NCBI GenBank assembly: GCA_002245135.1
Contig: NGBS01000891.1
Location: 37,372-101,371, forward strand
Reading direction: 5' to 3'
DNA: 64,000 bases
Origin: Proteromonas lacertae
Taxonomy: Eukaryota > Sar > Bigyra > Opalinata > Proteromonadidae
Part shown: positions 22,137-35,846 of the stretch, piece after piece
How positions within the stretch are numbered: the stretch's first letter is position 1
How the letters are laid out: each line of letters starts with the position of its first letter
The notes under the pieces: generated by a model
Told to the model about the DNA's origin: nothing
What the model saw: the letters and a program-made list of their open reading frames with translations, nothing else
The model's database searches: none
Made by a program: the position numbers and the translations under genes

Positions 22137-23912
22137 ATGTCTCTTCGTAGTGTATTATCGTTCTCTACATCTAATGTGGTGAATATTTGCTTCTTATGCT
22201 CTTTGTTGAACATATCTTTCTATATGTCCCTTCCACACCTTCCTTTTCTACTATCAAAAGATCTTGAAGTATAATATTTTATTATTTTGTTTAGGATGGG
22301 AAAACATCATTATACGAAAGAGTAGGAATAGTTTTAACATTATTTGAACTTGGTTCTTTCATTGGATCCTGGATAGTCTCTTATTTAACTAAGTCCATAA
22401 CATCAAGATATTTAATGGCTATTTCTATGATTTGTACGATTATTGTCACACATGTAACTCACATCATAAATAGTCTGCTCAATTTTCTCAATGTGGTGTA
22501 GTATGACATCAGATTTCAGTGGTGCATGTGCATTGTACTTCTTCTGGGGTTTGTTTATAGCAAATAATGTGATATATAAAAGTCATATTAGTGAAATTTA
22601 TAGAGATGAAGATAGAATCAAGTATTATTCAATATTAGCATTAACATATGGATTATCATTGTATAATGATTGTTATGAACTAATATGAATAGGCTAGTTG
22701 GATTGTGTTTAGGAGGATTTATTTCAGAACTAACAGGTCATATCAAAATAAGTCAAAACATTACAGTATTCAGAAGAGTATCTATATGATAATTATTTAT
22801 ATTAATATATTAGCATCCTTACTTTATAACTGGTTTAATTGGAATGATTATTTCGCTTGGTGGATTTACTGTTTCATTATCAACATCATTTCCATTTCAA
22901 TATGATTTTACTATTGTACCAGGACAATTATCAGAGTATTGATATAATTATAATATATAAATAATAGTTATAAAGATTATATAAAAAATAAATCAACTGT
23001 AATTATTTCATTCTCTTTAAGTATTTATTTCATAATACATTTTTCTATAGTTTTATTATATTTTACTGTTTCATTTTTGTTAATGTTTTCTTACTTATGG
23101 TTTATAAGTCCTAAAAGTGCTGGTGGCTTTAATTTAACTCCAATTTATATGTGTTTGATATATGCAGCTGTAGCAATTGGAGATTCTATGAATCATTATA
23201 TCATTTTATACACACAATAGTAATTGTTTATTTCTTAATTGATATTTACTATTCATGAAAGATTATTTAAGAAGAATTGGTGTAAAAAGAACTGGTTTGT
23301 ATGCATCTTTAATCACTATTGTTTGCTTCATCTTATATACAATATTTACTTTCTTTAAATCATTCCCTAAAATTGTATAATAACTATTTATGTTGTAATT
23401 TATTATAGTTTATTGCTATTCCAGTTGCAGCTGGTTTATTCGTACTGTATAGTCTATTATCAACTATAACAAGTGTTCATAAGATACTTCTTCATAATTC
23501 ATTATATGTATATCAATCGGAAATGGTTGATTTTATTGATTATATAATCAGCAGTGTTATATATATTCTCATATCATTTTTTATTCAATACACTTCATTT
23601 TTATTTCTTAATTATAGTTTTTAATCACCAGTAACATGTGGTGCACTATTTAATCATTCCTTTAAAACATCAAGATTTTCTTATGGTTATGATTTTGCTA
23701 CAATTTTCTTATGTGACTTGATGTTGATGTTATCTACTATAATTCTGTTTTATTTACCTGATAATCTTGAATCTCCACTTGAATTAATACATCCTCATAT
23801 TACTACTGGAGTAATTAGAAGAAAAGTAGAACCAATTAATGTTGATAGAAAAGGGTTGAATGTAGATGATCATACACCACTAACAGAAGGAATTGTTATG
23901 AAAAGAGTATAG
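22137..23912 (+). CDS. MFS transporter (multi-exon)
   Basis: The most likely start is MSLRSVLSFSTSNVVNI, reading through helices to LPHLPFLLSKDLE and, after an intron (about 22270-22294), DGKTSLYERVGIVLTL. Further segments include LFELGSFIGSWIVSYL, TSDFSGACALYFFWGLF with IANNVIYKSHISEIYRDED, WIGLCLGGFISELT, and a C-terminal half with PKSAGGFNLTPIYMC, then LRRIGVKRTGLYASL. The final cytoplasmic tail is hydrophilic. Many short introns break the frame, so no single ORF exceeds 80 residues. Around twelve helices are expected for MFS. The SEIYRDEDR loop after a middle helix resembles tetracycline/zinc-facilitator type MFS carriers of protists and fungi, but the substrate cannot be named. Confidence 0.65.
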
Positions 23913-24285
23913 TCTACAACAAAGTATAAATATTAATATAATTTCAATATAATTTACTAATATATTTTCTGTATGTTGTATATTCTAAACTTTAGACTGA
24001 AACATAAAAACTATATACACAGGCTATTTAAAACTAAAACAAAAACTAGAAATTTCTCAATTCTAAATTTTCGATAACCACATTTTTTAAATTAAAAAAA
24101 TAACAACAGAAATCATAGCTATGAGGTTATACTAATGATATATACTCATTAATGAAATAAACAATAGCAAATTAAATTAATTTTATGTAAGATTCGAAAT
24201 ATGGATAATTTCTGGATTTATAGAATTATACATAAACCAAATAAAATATATTTATATTTTTACTTTCAGCTGTGATAAAGTGTTA
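23913..24285. other. Convergent intergenic stretch
   Basis: About 370 AT-rich bases between the ends of two facing genes. No gene, repeat or RNA seen. Confidence 0.6.
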
Positions 24286-27200
24286 TTATTTTCTTTTTAT
24301 TCTAGATCGTATTGGTGAATTATTAACGATATTATTATTTTCTCTCTTTATATTATTTACAACTCCTTTTCGTAAAGTGGATGGTTTAGGTAATGCATTT
24401 GCAGTATCAATTGAAGGAATAACTGGAATTTCTTTCTTTAGTTCAGACATTGATCTTCCTTTCGTATTTACATTCTTTATTCTTGACTCATCTTTTAATC
24501 TTGATATTGAACGATTATTTATTACATTATTATTATTAATTCTTAGTTTTGATGGAGGAACAATTGGTTTTATATCATTATTAGCAGTTTTATGATTAGT
24601 ACCAACAATTGGAGTTGAATTTATTTCAACTTTGTTCTTCAATTTTGGATTATTAACATTTGTTATATGTTTGTTATTAATAACAGCATCAGTTGTATTT
24701 ATCTTCTTTTCTGATGATGATGATGATGGAGGTGGTGGTGGTGGAGGTAGGTTAATGACTTTATCATTATTACTGTTTAAAACTTCATTCAATACATTTT
24801 GTAATTCATTTATATTAACTTTCAGTTTGTTATTAGTATCTTCTAATCTTTCTATTTCTTTCTTATAATTCTCTTTAGATTCATTATCACTTTCAAGAGA
24901 TAAAATCTGAGATCTTAATAGTATAATTGTGTTATTCAATCTATCTTTTTCTATTCTATTATTCTCAAGTTCATTCTTCAAATCGTTATATTTAGTTTTT
25001 ATTTCATCTAATTCATTATCCAATACACTAATTGTCTCTTTGAGTATTACTTTTTCATCTTCTGATTTGTTGTTTGACATATTCAGTAAGGGAGAAAATG
25101 AAGATTTTCTTCTTTCATTTTCATTTCTATTGCTTAACTCTTTCACTTTATCATTCAGTAACACATTTTCATCCTTTAATTCTTCTATTTTTAATTCAAG
25201 TGATGCTATTTTACTAGAATTCTGTGATATATTTAGTGATGAATTTATTCCTGAAACATCTGCATTATTGTTTATATTATTCAATTTATTGTTTAATATA
25301 TCAATTTCATTATACAATAACTTCATCTCTTCATAATTACATATTCTATCAGGATTCTTATGAGTAAATAAAGACTGTGGTATATCTTTTATTATTGATG
25401 AATAAATAATGTTTCTACTAATTTTGATATCCTGATTTATTTCTCCAAAACTCATTTTTTCTTTGTTAATTATATTTGCTTTACAATTTATGAATTTAAG
25501 TTTTTTATTACTCATTATGCTCAATTCAAATTTACTTTCAATTGGGTTGTATGTAGATGGAACAACTATATATTTATTCCCTTTAATTAATTCTATTTCA
25601 TAATCACTATATATCACTCTAGTTTCACTTAGATAGAATTCTTCAGGAAATTCATATAAACAATTGGATTTGTTTATAATAGATTCTAATGTTTTATTAT
25701 CACTAAATTCAAAAACTGTTAATCTCATTCCCTTTGAGATATTTTCATCAGAATATAGGCTTAGAGATAATTTTGTATTATTCTCTATTACTTCAAACAC
25801 AAACTTCGGATTTTTTTCAAACTTTTGGAATTTTCTACATCCTACGTTAGTTCCATTTGAACTACTCCACTCACTATTTATAATATAATTTACTCTATTT
25901 TCATCATAATATGGAATTCTACTAACCTTTATCATCTCACCACTTTCAATAATTGCTTTAAATTCACCAATTTCTTCACATTTATATGTCTGAGGTATAA
26001 ACACATATTTTCCTATTTCAAGTTTCTTTGTTACAACTTCTTTATATCCTATAATAATTATATATATATATCATACTGCTAGAAAAAGAAGTTGTATGAA
26101 TTATAATTTTATTTTCAGCTTGAGAACTATGAGGAACTCTATTCTTACATTTAAATATTGACATTCCTAAATGAATATTTACATTTTCACTTGAAAGATT
26201 TATGTATAATTCAGTAGCAGCTATTACTTCTATTAGATACTGAGGCATTCTACCTATTTCACTGTTACTATTTATATAATAATCTAATTAGTATACTTTC
26301 CGTTATTACTTTCATTCCATTCATCATTTATTACATATTCATACCATAGTTGCATATTTTCATTCTCATTACTGGCTGGTGTTGTTATTGGAGAATGAGC
26401 AACTCTACTTGCAGCTGAAGATGATAATCTGACACTCTTTCTAATATTACTCTTATTCATATCAGAATTACTAGTATTAAGACTATTATTGTTATTATTA
26501 TTCAATAATTCTGTCTTTAATTCTTTTATTTCATTTTTTAATCTTTCGTTTTCTTCTCTCATACGATTCTGCTCATCTTTAATTGCTTTCATTGGAAAGG
26601 CTATACTATTACCTATTATACTTTGTCTTTGAATTGAAGACTTTCTTCGAAATATAGAATTTTCTAAGGCATTCTGCATCATCTCATTCTTTAATTCTTC
26701 TCTTTCATTTAATAAACAACGTATATGTTCATGTAATAATTTGATTTCTTCATCTTTTGTTTTTCTTTCTTCATCCATTACATCGTAATCCTTTATTCCT
26801 AAAGACATTCGTTTAATATTATTCATATGCTTATCATTGATTTTCATTATTTTACCATTCTTAGTATTAAACAATAATGATTGTTGTAGTATTAGAGAAT
26901 CATCTATTTTATTACACTTCTGAATAAATCTGGGGTTCTTAGATATTAATTTCAAATGTTTATTGTTACTATTACCAGTTAATATTATAGAGGTGAATAA
27001 ATGAATTGTATATTCTCCTTCCATAGGATCAAACGTTGATGGAACAATTATATAATTACATCCACTTTCTATTGCATTTATTTCACTGTATAAATACTTC
27101 CTGAATTTGCTGTAAACATGATTTGATTCAACAACTGCTTCATTATTATTTAGATTGTTAATTTCATTTATGGAATTCAATATTCTATACATCGCACATT

Positions 27201-30200
27201 TATATCCAGTATTTTTGTATATATTTGCTGAAATTCCTAGAATTATCTTTATATTTTCATTATTATTATCATTAGGAATTGTTACTCTTATTTTTGGATT
27301 ATTCTCATATTTTCCATAATTACTACAACCAGCTGCGGTATTATCACTTTTTAACCATTTTCCTTCATATATATAATGATTCAAATATTCATCATAGTAT
27401 TTACATCTTTGAACATGTATTTGACTTGCACATTGTATACAAATATCATATTTGCCTTTACTACCATGATAACTAGTTGGACATAAGATATATTTACCTA
27501 CGCAGATTTCACTTAAACTCAATTGATTATATTCATAATGGTATGATTCATTTTCACACAATACTAAATCATTAGTATAATCATTTACTCTTTTATCACT
27601 CTTTAATAGTGATAATTGACTTGCTAAATCTTTGTTGGTATTAATATAAATATATATTGATGTTAAACTGGGAATTGTTATTAAATACTGAGGCGTACAA
27701 GAGAAATTTGAAGTTCCTTCAGTATTATAATCATCCCATTCATCTTTAATATGAATATTAGTCCAATTGTTTATTTCATTAATCTCATATTCACTATCTG
27801 CTCTACACTTTAATACCATACATTGTACAGATTTACATCTATTTATATTATATAATTACTAATAGTATATATACGGTTCAAGTATTGGTAATAGAGTATA
27901 ATAGCCAGGTGATAATGACAGTGTGATTGTGTCTATAGTAAAAAAATAAAATCTTAAGCATATAATACTTCCTTCTTTACCTGCAAATCTATTAATCATT
28001 TCATAATCTGTTGGTCGAAATATATGAGTATTCTCATTCTCTACTTTATATATTTGAAATTCACTTATGTGTGATATTGTTTTACATTCTAACAACAATA
28101 AAGACTTTTCATCTTTATTGTCTTTACCTTTTGTCTTGGGTATTGATATATTCCACTGATTATCACATGTTGCATGATGTCTATAATATAATAAATTTTA
28201 GATATTTATACGGATCATGATTATGAAATGTATTGACTATCTCTTTCCATTCATTAGATAACAACATCTTCGCTTCATTTAAATCTATTTTAGAATATTC
28301 TATTTCTTCATTTGTCCATATCATTATATTATAGTTTTCTATTCTACATCCATCTTTTGCTATAAATACAAGTATATAATCACCTTTTTCTACATTCTTA
28401 GCTATTGAATAATTCGCTATACAAATAATAGTTATGTTTAGATATACAGTATGATTTAGTAATTCTAGATTCAATATCTTCACCTATCATTGGAATATCA
28501 CTATCCAAATCATATATATGAACTGAATAACTATCATTATCTTCATCATTTACACATTTTATAAAGATATTTGTCTCTTTTAATACATCTATTCGATATT
28601 GGCATATTCTAGTATATCTATTTGTTGGTATTATATTATCATAATCTATATCATCATTTATATTATATTTATATAGCGATTCTATTTCACTAAATGAAAT
28701 CATATTAATATCTGTTGGTGATTGAATACTAACATTAACTGGAGTGTTGTCTTTATTACTATTCCTTATATAAGGTATGAATACATAATTCCCTTTATCA
28801 AATTCATGTTCTATTACACTTCTCTCATATTCACTATTTATAATCAATTCTTCATTATATTCACCATCACAAAATACTCTCTTTTCATCTTTTATTTTAT
28901 ACACTCTACCTCCAATTTTGGCTTTTTCACAAGACAAATCAAAGAATATAACCTGATTCTTTGTTATTCTTAAAACAAATTGTCTTAAAGGATAAAAACA
29001 AAACTCAAACTCTTCATTTTCTTTCTTCCAATTATACTTTTCAATACATGTTTTTTCATATCTTTGCATTGATAAAAGTTTATAATTTAGAATCAAATTC
29101 TGGCAATATGTTTTTATTGTGAATTTACATGTCTTAAATGAATTGGTTCGTAGATATATAATGACAATAAACTGAGTAGACTTTTCAATCTTTTTAAAGA
29201 TAGATGTGATTCTTTGTAAATGAAATGTTCTTGATATATTATAATCTAATAGTCTTTTACATTTTTCATCTTCTACTTCTATTATATCAACCGAATATTC
29301 TCTTACTGATTCTTCTGGTCCTTCTGTATGTTCTTCAATTTCAAATGCTAAATTGCTGTTTTTGTTCTTTGTATTATCACATTTTACACTAAATATATAC
29401 TGTTCTCTAAAATAAGGTAATCTTGGTATTAAGCCAGGTAATTCTATGTTCAAACTACCATTATATGGATATATTCGATTGTTATATCCTACTGTTAATT
29501 TCTCCATATCGGGTATGAATTCCTTTAGATTTATCCATAACACTTCTACATTCTGATAGGCAAATTCTAATTCTGGTGAAAATGACATATACTAATAACA
29601 TAAGATATATATATATATATAAGTAATAAGTAATATATATATATATATACTTCTCTAAATGTCGAATTATTCCATATTGGGTTATCACTTCCCCATCTTC
29701 CTGTTACACCATGAGAATTACCAATTAATAACCAATAATCACCTTTATATTCTCTCATCTAATATATGAAATAGAATATATTGATCTATACACTAAGTAC
29801 TGGAAAATTGTGATTAAAAACAATATTATGATCTAATGATCCTTCTTCCTTTGTTGATATTGTCATAATTATATCACCATTATTATATAAATCACATAAC
29901 ATTGATGAGATTGATTTAAAGTTACTTAATAAAGTATCTTCACGATATTCTCTTACTATCCAACCAGTGAAACTTGATAATGCATCTGTAGCATAATAAC
30001 CTTTAATATCATAACCACCATAAATCTATATAGCAATAATATTTTAATGAAATTATACTTTTAAAGCAGCTTTCTCTATCAATGAAACCCACATTTCATC
30101 TAATATAACTGATTGCCCACTTACCAATGAAGTATGAGATCTTACTAACAGTTTATCATCAATTATAACACTTCTATAACAGCCATTCACATAGAATTTA

Positions 30201-31203
30201 ATAATATATTTACCATAAGGATTATATAATGGATTACCAAATTCATCTTTTGGATAAATCATATCTTTCAAAAATGTACTACCATATATACACATATGAT
30301 TTGCACAACTTATAATAGCACTGATAATAGGACAATCTCCGATTTGATTCTATTGATTACATTATATATTATCATTATTATTATTATTTCTATACTTGTT
30401 TAACAGATGGTGCTAGAAAATCATGAACAACTGATGGAACTGATGTATAAAACTCATGAGGTCTTAACCATCTCGAATGTTCTAGAATATTAGAATCCGT
30501 TAAATAATCATATTCTTCCTCATAAAATTCATGTCCACCTAACGTATACTGTTCTAATAAAACTTGTTTTAGTGAAAATGGTGCAAATGTTTCAGATCCT
30601 ATGAATGATGATGAATCTAGAATTTCATCATGAATTTCTTCTTTTTCTAAGTCTGGATTTGGGATATCTACATTTGAATCATTAATATGATCATCTATAT
30701 ATTGTTTGAAGGAAAATATATCATCTCTATATACAGTTGTATAAAAGAATTAGTAGAATATACTGATAGAACAATGAATCTGACACATATTTCAACATTG
30801 ATTGTGCTCTAGTTAGTAGTGATATTTTTTTACGATTTAGACCATATTTCCCAAGCGTCTTTGAATATTCTACACAGAATTTGAGTTTAAATAAATCCAT
30901 AGGAAATATTGGCTTTGCAGATGGAAGTGATTGAGATAGTGATGCTGCTTCGAGTATGGCTTTTTCTGAAACAATTCCAATTTGTTCCAAAACACGTTTA
31001 AAAGTCCTAGGACATTATATCATTTTATATACGAAATTGGAGTAGTATGATCAGCAAGTAAATCATATAATATTTGGAAATAAACACTTCTGGCATAAAC
31101 ATATTGATTCTCTTTCTCTAATTGTTTGGCCTAAGAAATATATATCAGAAAATAATACTTTTTCAAGCCATAAATTCGTATCAAAATTCTTCTTTCTCAC
31201 CAT
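24286..31203 (-). CDS. Giant calpain-7-like cysteine protease with about eight C2-like modules
   Basis: Begins MVRKKNFDTNLWLEKAKQLE, spliced through KENQYVYARSVYFQILYDLL, an MIT-like helix bundle as in calpain-7/PalB (ESCRT-III binding in that family). The protease core has the catalytic Cys in QIGDCPIISAI, then IYPKDEFGNPLYNPYGKY and VIIDDKLLVRS, ELWVSLIEKA-like EMWVSLIEKAALKV, YGGYDIKGYYATDALSS, the likely catalytic His in VFNHNFPVLS and the Asn in LLIGNSHGVTGRWG. All three triad residues are present. About eight calpain C2-like (domain III) modules follow. The clearest end in PTSYHGSKGKYDICI, VPSTFDPMEGEYTIHLF and VPSTYNPIESKFELSI and carry GC(S/R)xxxKxExNP motifs. Two coiled coils (about 26500-26780 and 24780-25320) and a basic tail complete it. 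Total is near 2,100 residues; calpain-7 is about 810. Confidence 0.85.
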
Positions 31204-31353
31204 CAATTCAAAAATTAATTATTGAAACGACTCAATATTTTGAAACAATTAAATATACTATATCATGGATTATGTTAGTTATAAACTATGTATCATACAT
31301 CAATATATCGTTTTCATGCGTTTCTTCTACAAATTATAATGTGTCAACAAAAT
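31204..31353. promoter_or_regulatory. Divergent promoter region
   Basis: About 150 bases between the start codons of the calpain gene and the Q/P-rich gene, which point away from each other. No distinct element recognised. Confidence 0.45.
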
Positions 31354-32705
31354 ATGGATTGTTTTGGTTAAGAATCAAACAATTGTCAAGCTTTTTTACA
31401 CTTCATTTTATTTTAGAAGATTTATGCAGCCTGCTAACGGTCTTGTATTTTTATTAATTTTATATGTGATTATTGTAGATTGAAAGAGTGCAATTAGCGT
31501 GTCCTGAGTTAAGTTCATTTACTAATTTACCTGCTGTCTTTAATGATATGACATTAATTGATCCTATATTGCATTATATTAAAGCTACAAATGAGCAGAT
31601 CATAAGACAAAAAGATATGTCTCTTTTTAGTGAACTGTGTAATATGCAGCCTATATCTCCATATACAATCAAAAATTTTGTTGATACAACAAAGGATATA
31701 ATAAATAGAGTTTTACAGACAGTGCAATCATCACCAAAGAGTAATGAGATTTTTCAATCTTTAAAGTCTTTATATGAAGTGGCATTTCATTTTGCAAAAG
31801 AAAATTCAGACCTGTATACACCAGATGTATTTGTTTTTGTTTATTATATATGAAATAGTTATTACAACTAAATCAGAGAATAGCAGAAGCAGAAAGAAAG
31901 AGTTATACAAACATTCAATTTCAACAACCACAAGTTGTTCCTCAGATGCAAACCCAAAGTTGGGTTAAACATCCACCAAGATTTGATGATGGAAAAAATG
32001 AAGGTAAAATGGATATTTCTCCACTTCCACAGAATGGTATGAATGTAATAAATACAATACCTCAACCAAATTACCCTAATAATAATAATAATAATAATAA
32101 TAATCCAGTTGGATATGGTGTAACTCCAGCATTTCAAATACCACCACAAGATGCACCACAAGGTGGATTTATTAATCCACCGATTTCACCACCAGTACAA
32201 CCTGTAAACAGTTATCCTCAACAACCACCAATACAACAGCCATTAAATGGAAGTTATCAACAACAACCTCCACAACAACAATATAACCCTAATTTCCAGA
32301 ATTATCAACCTCCACAGCAACTACCTGTAAATGGAAGTTATCAACAACCACCTCAACAATATTATCCTCAACAGACACCACAACAATCAATGTATGGAAT
32401 GCCAAGAGGAATAACTTCGCCAGTTTTACCTCAAAAGAAAGTATATCCAGAATATACTTCAGAAATGCATTATAGAGAAAATCCACCACTCAATGCACCT
32501 GCTGAATTAAAACAATCTCAACAAGCAGTTACTCAACAGTTATTTCAAGGTATTGAATTAATTGAAAAGGGAAGAATTGGTGAAGGAGTTACAATTTTAG
32601 AACAGATTTATCCATGTATATATATTATTTTTATTATATTAAATAGATCTTGATGATAAACACAAACAACAAGTGTATCAAATTATCACTAAATACAAAA
32701 AGTAA
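31354..32705 (+). CDS. Q/P-rich protein of unknown function
   Basis: The start MDCF is spliced to EDLCSLLT and then IERVQLACPELSSFTNLPAV. The introns, about 31367-31413 and 31441-31479, keep frame. The N-terminal 130 residues are helical and folded-looking, with a final helix SLKSLYEVAFHFAKENSDLY. A long Gln/Pro/Asn-rich middle follows (repeats of PPQQ and NGSYQQ, 32040-32400), then a conserved-looking C-terminal helical segment: KQSQQAVTQQLFQGIELIEK, GRIGEGVTILEQIYP, spliced to YLDDKHKQQVYQIITKYKK. The pattern of a helical end domain after a Q/P-rich linker recalls coat or endocytic adaptors, but I do not recognise the family. Confidence 0.65.
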
Positions 32706-32798
32706 TTCTAATTACTGTCAATATATATATGATTTTTTTAATTTCTTTATTCTTATTTTTCAAACAAAGTATTATAAAATATATTAATAATTAAAAAT

Positions 32799-34543
32799 TT
32801 AAACTGTAGTTTTAAATTTATCACCAACATATATTGCATTTTCAACATATGCTTCTTCTTTTCTAATAAATTCATTACAAAACAATAAATTTGTTGAACT
32901 TTCAATTCCACCAGTTGTTATCATATTAAATCTATTTCCCATTGAATATTCTAAAGGGAATAAATCATTATATCCTCCTTCACTTACATCAAGTACCATT
33001 CCCCATCCTTCGTTTTTACATAATTTGGTGATGGTTATACCATCCCAAACAGTTGCTAAATCATGTAATCTAACTCTAACACAATTACAAGTCTGATTTT
33101 CCATTGCATTTGTTATATTTCCTAGTTTACTAACAATCAAATCACCTCCAATAATCTGCCTTTCATTTCCATATGATTCAGTAAACGCTCTCCATAATTC
33201 AATATCAGCAGCAGCATAAGGATCTTCTATTGATATAATCTGTGGATATTGATCTAATAATGTGGTATAATAACCTTGTAGCACTGTTCCAGGTACTTTC
33301 TATTTATAAATAATAATAATAATATTAATATATACATTTTCAACACCTCCTCCTTTCTTTCCTTTAGCAGCTGGTGGTGCTTTTGATGGACTTCCTTTTT
33401 TTCCTGCTGGTAATCCTTTTTCTATACATGGAGGTAAAACATATCCTGCAGTAGAAGGATCTTCGCCTGGCTGAGCGTACTATTGAATATATATTGTAAA
33501 AATATGATTATATATATATATACTCTGTATAGTTTTTCAGCTTCAAACTTTATTCCTATTTTTATTTTATCATTAAATTCATTCTTTTCAATCTGGTTAA
33601 TTACAAATTTAATCAATTCTTCATCACTTATAAAAGTTTCTGGGATATATAGACAATGTCCAACACTATAATTTGATACAAACTATTCATAAAATAGAAA
33701 TATATAAGACAATACACTCTCACTATATTCTTCTTTTATAACCTTTGTTATTCTCATTTTCAATTCTGTTAATGCTTTTACGGCGTCTTTTACACTAGTA
33801 AATCCTATTGGAATTAATCTTATTTCTTGTATGATTAGATTGACACATCCATTTGGAGGATGTACAAACAACGTTGGTGATATGACTGGGAATATCATAT
33901 TATCTATTGGACATTCACATAAATTTAAAATATGTTGCTCTACAGGGATATGAAAACTTTTTGCACCAGCTTTACATACTGCTGTTGATACTGCTAATAT
34001 TGAGTTTCCTCCGATTGTCTCTTTATTATCACTAGGATCAGATAATCTTAATGTATTATCTATAGCTTCTTGGTCTGTTGCTGCTTTGTCTACTACCTGA
34101 GGTGCTAAATCATTGTTTATTCTACCAATTGCAGAAGTGATTCCCTTTCCATCATATTCAAGTGGATTTTGATCTGTCAAATGAACTATACCATGCGGTT
34201 TACCATTATCAACAGTAGGGACAGTAGAAATAAAATCTCCACATTCAGTAGTCAATGTCACTTCTAAAGTAGGATTTCCATCTCTATATCAATTAATATA
34301 CAGAATATACAATCCATAAACTTGTCTAGCTGTACATCTTCTTATGCCTTTATGAAGTGCAGATTTATCTCTCAATAATTCAGACATATACAGATAAGGA
34401 TCTTCAGGACGTACTTTTAATGTATCATTAATAAGTTCATTCATATTTTCTTCCATTTTATGATGAAGCATATATGAATGAATTTCTTCTAATCCATCTG
34501 AAGCAGGGATTTGGTTATCAGGAACATCATCATCTGATTCCAT
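32799..34543 (-). CDS. ENO4: Enolase 4-like protein (probable pseudoenzyme)
   Basis: N-terminus MESDDDVPDNQIPASDG is followed by MNELINDTLKVRPEDPYLYM, a Dpy-30/RIIa-like docking segment as in ENO4. Enolase-fold parts follow: ITSAIGRINNDLAPQ, GGNSILAVSTAVCKAGA, FPVISPTLFVHPPNGCVNL, and in the barrel IISIEDPYAAADIELW, QIIGGDLIVS, NCVRVRLHDLATVWDGI and MITTGGIESSTNL. Metal ligands Glu (IEDP) and Asp (GGDL) are kept. The positions of the catalytic Lys (to Arg in VRVRL), the HRSGE His loop (to LDVSEGG) and the second Lys (to Thr in MITTG) have changed. So classic enolase activity is doubtful. In animals ENO4 is a sperm-tail enolase, so a flagellar role is a fair inference. A Lys/Pro/Gly-rich insert (about 33340-33430) is encoded between exons. 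Confidence 0.85.
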
Positions 34544-34693
34544 TAGAAAAGAAAGAATAAAGAAAAAACGATTATTTTCAAACCTAAACTTGTTCAATTT
34601 AATTTTGAATTTTAAATTTAAATCAACAACCAATAAATGTTCACAATTAATTATTATTTACTTATAAATAAATTACAATGAAAAAATTAAATA

Positions 34694-35081
34694 TTACCAC
34701 TTCTTGTCTTTATCTAACACATTCTGTATTTCATCTAAAGTATTCTTCCTTGAATCATCTATATCTTTAACTGGATACTTCAAATATTCCTAATTCAATA
34801 ATATAAAAACAGTTAATAATATATACCATTTCATCATCAACACATTTATTAAAATCATGCCATTGTGTAATACAATTTCTTTTTCCTGATCTTATGCAAG
34901 CTAAATAAACTCCCATATAATCTGAACATATATATTCCGCTTCCTTCCTTCTTCTATAAGCAGGAGTAGGTTTCATTCCCACCATTTGCATTCCTTTCGC
35001 TTTTGTTTCATCACGAATTCTTGCTAGTTCATCATCTGAAATATCAGTACTGTTTTTATTTGGTTGTTTCTCATCAGACAT
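34694..35081 (-). CDS. Twin CX9C (CHCH) small protein
   Basis: About 117 residues: an acidic N-terminus MSDEKQPNKNSTDISDDE, then AYRRRKEAEYICSDYMGVYL and the two motifs C-x9-C (CSDYMGVYLAC) and C-x9-C (CITQWHDFNKC). An intron (about 34790-34826) lies after CVDDEM, then EYLKYPVKDIDDSRKNTLDE and KDKKW to the stop. Twin CX9C proteins are oxidised by Mia40 in the mitochondrial intermembrane space and many assemble cytochrome oxidase or complex I. I cannot place this one in a named subfamily. It hints at a mitochondrion with an active Mia40 route. Confidence 0.75.
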
Positions 35082-35244
35082 CTCTTCTTATTTCTAATTT
35101 ATTAAAATTTGCAAAATGTTGATGATATGATGTTATAAAAATAAGTATTAACCTAAAATATACAACAAACAACAAGAATTAAGCAAATGAAAATAATACA
35201 CAAAGACAATCGTATTTTTGTATTTTCATTCTTCTTTTTTTCTC

Positions 35245-35732
35245 ATGGTATTTATTATTCCTTCTATCATATAGGACGCTAATGAAATTCCAGTATTAAG
35301 AGAGCCGATCGATAGATTAAGGTATGGCAATAGAATGGCTACTGATAACATTCAAGTACATCCTTTAGAGCACTACCTTCAGAGAGTATAAACATAAGGC
35401 TTTTATTGTAGTTACCTGCTAATGAATTTAAAGATAGAATGAAGTTACATAGAGCATTATTCGGCAATGCTGTAATAATGAACTATATTATTGTTGAATA
35501 GGCTGCTATGAGAATTGAATTTGAAAAAGATATATTAATGCAATTTCAAAGACTTCCAGGTATTCCAAGCAGTTTCCTAGGAGTTCATACAATTTTAAAC
35601 GATGATGACGATATAGATATTGGTGAATTCTTTAATTGTATACTTTGTTTAATTATATACTCACTAGATGATTCTCCCAATTTAGAAAAGTTTACAGTTC
35701 ATCAACAAATTGAAATGAATAAACATTTTTAA
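35245..35732 (+). CDS. UMP1: Proteasome maturation protein UMP1/POMP
   Basis: The initiator ATG is alone in exon 1, followed by a 27-nt intron and DANEIPVLREPIDRLRYGNR. Later exons join as LPANEFKDRMKLHRALFGNA, AAMRIEFEKDILMQFQRLPG, IPSSFLGVHTILNDDDDIDI and GEFFNYDSPNLEKFTVHQQI. The block MR.E.E......QRLPG.PSS.LG...L...D...G.E is the UMP1 signature. UMP1 is a chaperone of the half-proteasome and becomes the first substrate of the finished 20S particle. About 130 residues, which is normal. Five exons in under 500 bases illustrate how small the introns are here. Confidence 0.9.
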
Positions 35733-35846
35733 ATAAATATTCTTATATTATTATTCAGTAGTTTATTGTGGTTTTACTTTAGACTAAAAAAAGAACAAAA
35801 TATAACAGAAAATATAATACATTTTTAAATTTATTTATCATAAGGT

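Noticed and set aside
24632-25336. Plus-strand hydrophobic ORFs
   Set aside because: Shadows of the coiled-coil end of the calpain gene.
31122-31457. Plus-strand ORF of 111 residues
   Set aside because: It overlaps the first exons of the calpain gene and the first exons and introns of the Q/P-rich gene, both of which have better support.
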